From the NCBI RefSeq assembly GCF_001421885.1, contig NZ_LMLH01000011.1, forward strand, positions 1 through 64,000: DNA of 64,000 nt, given 5' to 3'. Shown piece after piece: positions 54,833 through 64,000 of this stretch. The translations under genes and the position numbers were made by a program. This DNA comes from Pseudomonas sp. Leaf48 (GTDB lineage Bacteria > Pseudomonadota > Gammaproteobacteria > Pseudomonadales > Pseudomonadaceae). The first letter of the stretch is position 1, and the number at the start of each line of letters is the position of its first letter. The notes below the pieces were generated by a model that was not told the DNA's origin, did not search any database, and worked only from the letters and a program-made list of their open reading frames with translations.

Positions 54833-56506
54833 TCAAATTTTTGCCGTTACGACCATTTTTTTCGCGTGCGCCAGGGATTCCTTGGTGAGGTCGATACCGC
54901 CCAGCATGCGCGCGACTTCTTCGACGCGGTCGTTTTTGCTCAGTTTGGAGACAGCTGTGCGCGTGGCATCCTCGCCCCGTACCTTGTGCACAAATAAATG
55001 TTGATGACCTTGCGCCGCCACTTGCGGCAAGTGCGTGACGGTCAGCACCTGGCCCCGTTCTCCGAGTCTACGCAGTAGCTGGCCGACGATTTCCGCAGTC
55101 GGGCCGCCGATGCCGACGTCCACTTCATCGAATACCAGCGTCGGTACGCGGGATGTCTGCGCGGTGATCACCTGGATCGCCAGGCTGATCCGCGACAGTT
55201 CACCACCCGACGCCACCTTGGCCAGGGCTTTCAATGGTTGCCCGGGGTTGGCGCTGACCAGCAGTTCCACCTGTTCCAGGCCGTTGGGCAAAAGCTCATT
55301 GCTGCTGTTGGGGCGCAACTCGATGGTGAAGCGGCCACCGGGCATGCCCAGGCGCTGGATTTCCTGTTCCACGGCGCTGGCCAGGCTGCTTGAGGCCTGA
55401 TGACGCAGGTCGCTCAGTTCCCGGGCCTTTTCCTGATAGTGACGCGCATAGGAGGACAGTTCATCGCTCAGACGCTCGATAGATTCGTCGTTGGCATTCA
55501 GGGTTTCGATTTCATCCAGCAGCTTTTGCTGCATCTCGGCGACTTCAGTCGGCTGGATGCGGTGCTTGCGTGCAAGGGTGTAGATCGCATCGAGGCGCTC
55601 TTCGAGGTATTGAAGGCGTGACGGATCGGCGTCGAAGTTGTCGAGGAAGCGGTTCAGTTCGCCGACGGCTTCTTCTACCTGGATCTGCGCGCTGGTCAGC
55701 AGGCTGCTGGCTTCACCCAGTGCGCCGATAGAGCTATTGATGCTCGACAGGCGGTTGAGGCTGGCGGTGAGGGCATTGAGGACGTTGCCGGAGTCGCTTT
55801 CGCTGCATTGTTCGACCACCTGTCGGCAGATCCCGAGCAGGGTTTCGGCATTGGTCAGGTTTTTGTGTTCCTGTTCCAGCTGTTCCAGTTCGTTATCACC
55901 CAGGCCAAGGTTTTCCAGCTCTTCGAGCTGGTAGCTGAGCAGTTGATGTCGTGCACGCTGCTCGTCACCGGAGTTGGAGAGGCGCTCCAGTTCCTGGCGG
56001 GTCTGGCGCCAGCGTTGGGCGGCCAGCTGTACCTGGCGGGCCAGGTCCGTGGCGCCGGCGTACTCGTCGAGCAGTCGGCGGTGGGTGTCCGTCTTGAGCA
56101 GTGATTGGTGTTCATGCTGGCTGTGGATGTCGATCAACAGCTCGCCCAGGGCCTTCAGGTCGCCAAGCGGGCAGGGCGTGCCATTGATGTAGCCCCGTGA
56201 GCGCCCTTCGGAGGTGATCACCCGGCGCAAAATGCACGGGCCGTCGTTTTCGAGGTCGCGCTCGGCCAGCCATGCGGCGGCTTCCGGGATGTCGGCCAGA
56301 TCGAAAGTCGCCAGGATGTCGGCCTTGTCGGCGCCGGGGCGGACTACGCCATTATCGGCGCGATCACCCAGGGTCAGGCCCAGTGCATCGAGCATGATCG
56401 ACTTGCCCGCGCCGGTTTCCCCGGTGATCACGCTCATCCCGCGATCGAGTTCGAGGTCGAGATGTTCAACGATGGCGTAGTTGTGTACGGACAGGTGCAC
56501 CAGCAT
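54833..56506 (-). CDS. recN: DNA repair protein RecN
   Basis: This is an SMC-like ATPase of 557 residues for double-strand break repair. The Walker A motif is GETGAGKS at 29-36. The central region is a coiled coil with long heptad patterns, and the C-terminal lobe contains KVASGGELSRISLAIQVITA (ABC signature) and VFDEVDVGIGGPTAEIVGQL (Walker B). The start at ATG 56506 gives the standard N-terminus MLVHLSVHNYAIVEHLDLEL. A LexA box lies 25 bp upstream, so it is SOS-regulated. Confidence 0.96.
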   Translation of the reverse strand: MLVHLSVHNYAIVEHLDLELDRGMSVITGETGAGKSIMLDALGLTLGDRADNGVVRPGADKADILATFDLADIPEAAAWLAERDLENDGPCILRRVITSEGRSRGYINGTPCPLGDLKALGELLIDIHSQHEHQSLLKTDTHRRLLDEYAGATDLARQVQLAAQRWRQTRQELERLSNSGDEQRARHQLLSYQLEELENLGLGDNELEQLEQEHKNLTNAETLLGICRQVVEQCSESDSGNVLNALTASLNRLSSINSSIGALGEASSLLTSAQIQVEEAVGELNRFLDNFDADPSRLQYLEERLDAIYTLARKHRIQPTEVAEMQQKLLDEIETLNANDESIERLSDELSSYARHYQEKARELSDLRHQASSSLASAVEQEIQRLGMPGGRFTIELRPNSSNELLPNGLEQVELLVSANPGQPLKALAKVASGGELSRISLAIQVITAQTSRVPTLVFDEVDVGIGGPTAEIVGQLLRRLGERGQVLTVTHLPQVAAQGHQHLFVHKVRGEDATRTAVSKLSKNDRVEEVARMLGGIDLTKESLAHAKKMVVTAKI

Positions 56507-56530
56507 AAGGGCCGCTCCCAGGCATAAGGT

Positions 56531-56546
56531 CTGGTTATTTATACAG
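56531..56546 (-). promoter_or_regulatory. LexA (SOS) box upstream of recN
   Basis: On the plus strand ctggttatttatacag, i.e. CTGTATAAATAACCAG on the recN strand, fits the CTG-N10-CAG LexA consensus and resembles the E. coli recN boxes. It is 25-40 bp upstream of the recN start. Confidence 0.85.
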
Positions 56547-56667
56547 TGTTTTGTTTCGCGCTGACAATGCCCCTCTTTAGCTCGATTTGCTTGAGCCGAC
56601 GAAACCCTTATCGCTGCCTGGCATGACAATGCAGTTGTTTTTTGTGGGGTTAATCTTTTGTTCCCCC

Positions 56668-56695
56668 CTTGAAGCCGGATTTCACGGCCCCATAT
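56668..56695 (+). promoter_or_regulatory. Heat-shock sigma-32 promoter of grpE
   Basis: A -35 CTTGAA (56668-56673), spacer of 14 bp, and a -10 CCCCATAT (56688-56695) match the sigma-32 consensus (CTTGAA, 13-15 bp, CCCCATnT) closely. It is 53 bp upstream of the grpE start. Confidence 0.9.
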
Positions 56696-56748
56696 AGCTG
56701 GGCAGAAGCGCGAGTTAAGCTCGCGGACGATATTGAAAGGAGAAATCT

Positions 56749-57315
56749 ATGGCTGACGAACAGACAGTGGATACGCAAAACCCAGACGCCAACCAGGCGC
56801 CCGAGGCTTCGGGTGAGAACCTGGCGGCTCGTGTACAAGTGCTCGAAGAGCAACTGGCAGGCGCTCAGGATCAGGCTTTGCGTGTAGCCGCCGATCTGCA
56901 GAACGTCCGCCGTCGCGCCGAGCAGGATGTGGAGAAGGCTCACAAGTTCGCGCTGGAAAAATTCGCCGGTGACCTGCTGCCGATCGTCGACAGCCTGGAG
57001 CGCGGCCTGGAATTGTCCAGCCCGGACGACGAAAGCATCCGTCCGATGCGCGAAGGCATCGAGCTGACCCTGAAAATGTTCCACGACACCCTCAAGCGTT
57101 ATCAGCTTGAAGCGATCGATCCGCATGGCGAACCGTTCAACGCCGTTCAGCATCAGGCTATGGCCATGCAGGAAAGCGCCGATGTGGAGCCGAACAGCGT
57201 TCTGAAGGTGTTCCAGAAGGGCTATCAGCTCAATGGCCGCCTGCTGCGCCCGGCGATGGTCGTGGTCAGCAAGGCGCCTGCGCCGGTTTCGCCTTCTATT
57301 GATGAGCAGGCTTGA
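56749..57315 (+). CDS. grpE: Nucleotide exchange factor GrpE
   Basis: This is the nucleotide exchange factor for DnaK, 188 residues. A long N-terminal helix ([20 protein letters not shown]) is followed by [20 protein letters not shown] and the C-terminal beta domain with [14 protein letters not shown] and [19 protein letters not shown]. The ribosome binding site aaggag lies 7 bp upstream. It is the first gene of grpE-dnaK-dnaJ and has its own heat-shock promoter. Confidence 0.97.
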   Translation: MADEQTVDTQNPDANQAPEASGENLAARVQVLEEQLAGAQDQALRVAADLQNVRRRAEQDVEKAHKFALEKFAGDLLPIVDSLERGLELSSPDDESIRPMREGIELTLKMFHDTLKRYQLEAIDPHGEPFNAVQHQAMAMQESADVEPNSVLKVFQKGYQLNGRLLRPAMVVVSKAPAPVSPSIDEQA

Positions 57316-57338
57316 AATCCGCCGCAAGGCCCCCATTT
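57311..57338 (+). promoter_or_regulatory. Heat-shock sigma-32 promoter of dnaK
   Basis: A -35 CTTGAA (57311-57316) overlaps the grpE stop codon; after 14 bp comes CCCCATTT (57331-57338). This is close to the sigma-32 consensus and lies about 80 bp before dnaK. Confidence 0.85.
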
Positions 57339-57417
57339 ATAAGTCAAGCGTTTAAGTGCTACCGCAGTTAGCCACCACTGCTGCGGCAACCAAATCCAAA
57401 GTTTCGGGAGAGTGAAC

Positions 57418-59334
<1,917 letters not shown>

Positions 59335-59631
59335 GTTGTTGGTCGGCCGGTTGACTGCCTTTGGGCAGTGACTGGTAGGATGTCGCCGCGCGGGAGCTTG
59401 CTCCCGCGTTGGCGTATCTGGAATACGCGAATTTTTACAGCATGCGACAACGTTCGAATGCTGCTGGCATGGCCGGGAATGCTCCTGCTTTCCGAGCCGA
59501 AAGTGCCATCTTGAAACAAAGACCAGGATCGTTGAATTGACGTGAGTTGGGTCCGGGCCTGTATTGGGGCTCAACGAGTTCGGCAAACTCAGGAGGGTTT
59601 TGTCGGACGTCCTCAAGAGTGCAGATGACTT
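59335..59631. other. dnaK-dnaJ intergenic region
   Basis: This gap of 297 bp holds no gene. A strong hairpin cgcgggagcttgctcccgcg at about 59389-59408 lies 55 bp after dnaK and may dampen read-through into dnaJ. A cttgaa near 59510 resembles a sigma-32 -35 box but no good -10 was seen. The dnaJ ribosome binding site is weak. Confidence 0.5.
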
Positions 59632-61570
<1,939 letters not shown>

Positions 61571-61584
61571 GATGCAGCCGAAAT

Positions 61585-61616
61585 CGGGCTCGCGCACAGC
61601 GTTTGAGCCCGGTTTT
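61585..61616 (+). terminator. dapB terminator
   Basis: The hairpin cgggctcgcgcacagcgttt then gagcccg is followed by gttttatt, 15 bp after the dapB stop codon. Confidence 0.75.
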
Positions 61617-61740
61617 ATTCCGCCAAGCGACGTCCTGTCGCATTCTCCAGCCTTTAAGGCTCATTGGCGGTAGACCAAAAAGGCCTTTTTCTGTAAGCTA
61701 CAGCTTTAGTGTGTCCACTAAAAGCGCGCAGAATAATTCA

Positions 61741-61833
61741 GTGAAGAAGCGGGGTGACGTGTCCATACGTCACTCCGCTTTTTTACAACCTGCGATCGCC
61801 CTTTCAGGCTTTATTTACGGGAGGTCTTCTTGA
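61741..61833 (+). other. Possible carAB leader frame overlapping the carA start
   Basis: A frame from GTG 61741 (V-K-K-R-G-D...) runs through the attenuator-like hairpin and ends with TGA at 61831-61833, overlapping the carA TTG start (61830-61832). A longer in-frame version is open from 61603. It could be a leader peptide for attenuation or translational coupling, as described for carAB leaders of other pseudomonads. The ribosome binding site for the GTG is weak, so this is tentative. Confidence 0.4.
61747..61784 (+). terminator. Attenuator-like hairpin in carAB leader
   Basis: A 14-bp stem (aagcggggtgacgt pairing with acgtcactccgctt, with one G-U pair) and a six-base loop is followed by tttttt. 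It sits 46 bp upstream of the carA start, after the dapB terminator, so it can hardly serve dapB. It fits an attenuator in the carAB leader. Confidence 0.7.
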
Positions 61834-62966
61834 CTAAGCCAGCCATACTCGCCCTTGCTGATGGCAGCATTTTTCGCGGCGAAGCCATTGGAGCCGACGG
61901 TCAAACCGTTGGTGAGGTGGTGTTCAACACCGCAATGACCGGCTATCAGGAAATCCTTACCGATCCTTCCTACGCCCAACAGATCGTTACCCTGACCTAC
62001 CCGCACATCGGCAACACCGGTACTACCCCGGAAGATGCCGAGTCGAACCGCGTCTGGTCGGCTGGCCTGGTCATTCGTGACCTGCCACTGGTTGCGAGCA
62101 ACTGGCGTAACACGATGTCCCTGTCTGACTATCTGAAGGCCAACAACGTTGTGGCCATCGCCGGTATCGACACCCGCCGCCTGACACGTATCCTGCGTGA
62201 AAAAGGCGCGCAGAACGGCTGCATCATGGCCGGTGACAACATTTCCGAAGAAGCCGCCATCGCCGCTGCCCAGGGTTTTCCTGGCCTCAAAGGCATGGAC
62301 CTGGCGAAAGTCGTCAGCACCAAGGAAAGCTACGAGTGGCGCTCGACCGTCTGGGATCTGAAAACCGACAGTCACGCGACCATCGAAGCCTCCGAGCTGC
62401 CATACCACGTCGTGGCATACGACTATGGCGTCAAGGTGAACATCCTGCGCATGCTGGTCGAGCGCGGTTGCCGCGTGACCGTCGTGCCTGCGCAAACGCC
62501 TGCTGCCGATGTGCTGGCTCTGCAGCCGGACGGCGTGTTCCTGTCCAACGGCCCGGGCGACCCTGAGCCATGCGACTACGCGATCAAGGCAATCAAGGAA
62601 GTACTGGAAACCGAGATCCCGGTGTTCGGCATCTGCCTCGGTCACCAACTGCTGGCTCTGGCCTCCGGCGCCAAGACCCTGAAAATGGGCCACGGCCACC
62701 ACGGTGCCAACCACCCGGTCCAGGATCTGGACAGCGGTGTAGTGATGATCACCAGCCAGAATCACGGTTTTGCCGTAGACGAAGCGACCCTGCCAGCCAA
62801 CGTCCGCGCGATCCACAAATCGCTGTTCGACGGCACCCTGCAAGGGATCGAGCGTACCGACAAGAGCGCCTTCAGCTTCCAGGGTCACCCTGAAGCCAGC
62901 CCTGGCCCGAACGACGTAGCGCCATTGTTCGATCGCTTCATCAACGAGATGGCCAAGCGACGCTGA
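61830..62966 (+). CDS. carA: Carbamoyl-phosphate synthase small (glutaminase) subunit
   Basis: This is the glutamine amidotransferase subunit of 378 residues that supplies ammonia to CarB for pyrimidine and arginine synthesis. The N-terminal domain includes [20 protein letters not shown]. The class I GATase triad is C269 (VFGICLGHQ), H353 and E355 (FQGHPEAS). The start is TTG at 61830, with gggagg 5 bp upstream. The stop codon of an upstream leader frame overlaps it. It forms an operon with carB. Confidence 0.96.
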   Translation: MTKPAILALADGSIFRGEAIGADGQTVGEVVFNTAMTGYQEILTDPSYAQQIVTLTYPHIGNTGTTPEDAESNRVWSAGLVIRDLPLVASNWRNTMSLSDYLKANNVVAIAGIDTRRLTRILREKGAQNGCIMAGDNISEEAAIAAAQGFPGLKGMDLAKVVSTKESYEWRSTVWDLKTDSHATIEASELPYHVVAYDYGVKVNILRMLVERGCRVTVVPAQTPAADVLALQPDGVFLSNGPGDPEPCDYAIKAIKEVLETEIPVFGICLGHQLLALASGAKTLKMGHGHHGANHPVQDLDSGVVMITSQNHGFAVDEATLPANVRAIHKSLFDGTLQGIERTDKSAFSFQGHPEASPGPNDVAPLFDRFINEMAKRR

Positions 62967-63084
62967 TCGCTCGCCCTGATGTAGCAAAGCTTGAGGGTGG
63001 TCCCGAAACCGGCGGCCCCCTCAAGGCTTCACAGATTGAACAAGACGGCTTGCCGACTGACCTGCGGATTTGAGTGACAAACCC

Positions 63085-64000
63085 ATGCCAAAACGTACAG
63101 ACATTAAAAGCATCCTGATTCTCGGCGCTGGCCCGATCGTAATCGGCCAGGCCTGCGAATTCGACTACTCCGGCGCCCAGGCCTGCAAAGCCCTGCGCGA
63201 GGAGGGTTACCGCGTCATCCTGGTGAACTCCAACCCGGCCACCATCATGACCGACCCGGCCATGGCCGATGCCACCTACATCGAGCCGATCAAGTGGCAG
63301 ACCGTTGCCAAGATCATCGAGAAAGAGCGTCCGGACGCGCTGCTGCCGACCATGGGCGGCCAGACTGCTCTGAACTGCGCCCTGGACCTGGAGCGCGAAG
63401 GCGTTCTGGAGAAGTTCGGCGTAGAGATGATCGGTGCCAACGCCGACACCATCGACAAGGCTGAAGACCGTTCGCGTTTCGACAAGGCGATGAAATCCAT
63501 CGGCCTGGCGTGCCCGCGCTCCGGTATCGCCCACAGCATGGAAGAGGCCAACGCGGTTCTCGAGAAGCTCGGCTTCCCGTGCATCATCCGTCCGTCCTTC
63601 ACCATGGGCGGCACCGGTGGCGGTATCGCTTACAACCGTGAAGAGTTCGAAGAAATCTGTGCCCGTGGTCTCGACCTGTCGCCGACCAAGGAACTGCTGA
63701 TCGACGAATCGCTGATCGGCTGGAAAGAATATGAAATGGAAGTTGTCCGCGATAAAAAGGACAACTGCATCATCGTCTGCTCGATCGAAAACTTCGACCC
63801 GATGGGTGTGCACACCGGTGACTCGATCACCGTGGCTCCTGCACAGACCCTGACCGACAAGGAATACCAGATCCTGCGTAACGCCTCCCTGGCGGTACTG
63901 CGCGAGATCGGCGTGGAAACCGGCGGTTCGAACGTTCAGTTCGGTATCTGCCCGAACACTGGCCGCATGGTCGTGATCGAGATGAACCCGCGGGTATCGC
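63085..64000 (+). CDS. carB: Carbamoyl-phosphate synthase large subunit (5' part only)
   Basis: This is the first 305 codons of the synthetase subunit; the gene continues beyond the window. The ATP-grasp fold is shown by [20 protein letters not shown] (N-terminal) and [20 protein letters not shown], plus [10 protein letters not shown] and [40 protein letters not shown] is near the cut. It lies 118 bp after carA; this gap holds an imperfect hairpin with no open frame that I would call a gene. Confidence 0.96.
   Translation, partial: MPKRTDIKSILILGAGPIVIGQACEFDYSGAQACKALREEGYRVILVNSNPATIMTDPAMADATYIEPIKWQTVAKIIEKERPDALLPTMGGQTALNCALDLEREGVLEKFGVEMIGANADTIDKAEDRSRFDKAMKSIGLACPRSGIAHSMEEANAVLEKLGFPCIIRPSFTMGGTGGGIAYNREEFEEICARGLDLSPTKELLIDESLIGWKEYEMEVVRDKKDNCIIVCSIENFDPMGVHTGDSITVAPAQTLTDKEYQILRNASLAVLREIGVETGGSNVQFGICPNTGRMVVIEMNPRVS

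Noticed and set aside
59510..59545. Possible sigma-32 promoter before dnaJ
   Set aside because: cttgaa is present at about 59510, but no CCCCAT-type -10 box lies at the right distance.

Overview
This window is chromosomal DNA from a fluorescent Pseudomonas, most likely of the P. fluorescens group. The reasons are the GC-rich codon use, the antABC/kynU anthranilate-kynurenine genes, the DUF1302/DUF1329 and OprD-type envelope proteins, and several families of Pseudomonas REP/REPIN intergenic palindromes. The gene order smpB-ratA-rnfH-bamE-fur-recN-grpE-dnaK-dnaJ-dapB-carAB is also typical of the genus. All assignments come from reading the sequence and from family knowledge; no database search was run.

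Region by region. Positions 1-394 hold repeat DNA. Positions 0.4-11 kb form an aromatic amino-acid catabolic block. antABC plus a permease lie on the minus strand, with divergent antR. kynR is divergent to kynU, which is followed by an OprD-type porin and an amino-acid permease. Together these could take up kynurenine-type compounds, cleave kynurenine to anthranilate and alanine, and dioxygenate anthranilate to catechol; kynA and kynB are not here. Positions 11-19 kb are housekeeping or accessory: two LysR regulators, a TauE/SafE exporter, a YgiN-like monooxygenase divergent to MdaB, a SulP transporter, a D-aminoacylase, a glyoxalase-fold protein and a tandem-repeat array.

Positions 19.2-30.3 kb hold an AraC regulator divergent from an operon that joins an alkyl-DHAP-synthase-like flavoenzyme, a GlpD-like dehydrogenase and an FGGY kinase. 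These are followed by a secreted zinc phospholipase-like protein, a DUF1302 protein and a DUF1329 protein. I read this as a candidate lipid-glycerol or ether-lipid utilisation system and regard it as the best candidate in the window for an undescribed pathway. Positions 30.7-34.3 kb hold an Ais-like phosphatase with a PAP2 phosphatase, a DUF2252 protein and a small secreted protein. Positions 34.4-39.8 kb hold a second AraC-controlled operon: quinone reductase, TauD-type dioxygenase, two SDRs and an HD-domain protein.

Positions 39.8-42.1 kb hold the tmRNA gene ssrA on the minus strand. It is flanked by 368-bp tandem repeats and by two small secreted paralogues. Positions 42.2-50.9 kb hold lactate utilisation: lldP, lldEFG and a D-lactate dehydrogenase, with the divergent regulator lldR and a perfect palindromic operator between them. 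From 50.9 kb to the end is the conserved core: smpB, an NSS transporter, ratA-rnfH, bamE, fur, recN (with a LexA box), grpE and dnaK (each with a visible heat-shock promoter), dnaJ, dapB, and carA-carB preceded by an attenuator-like hairpin. carB runs off the right end.
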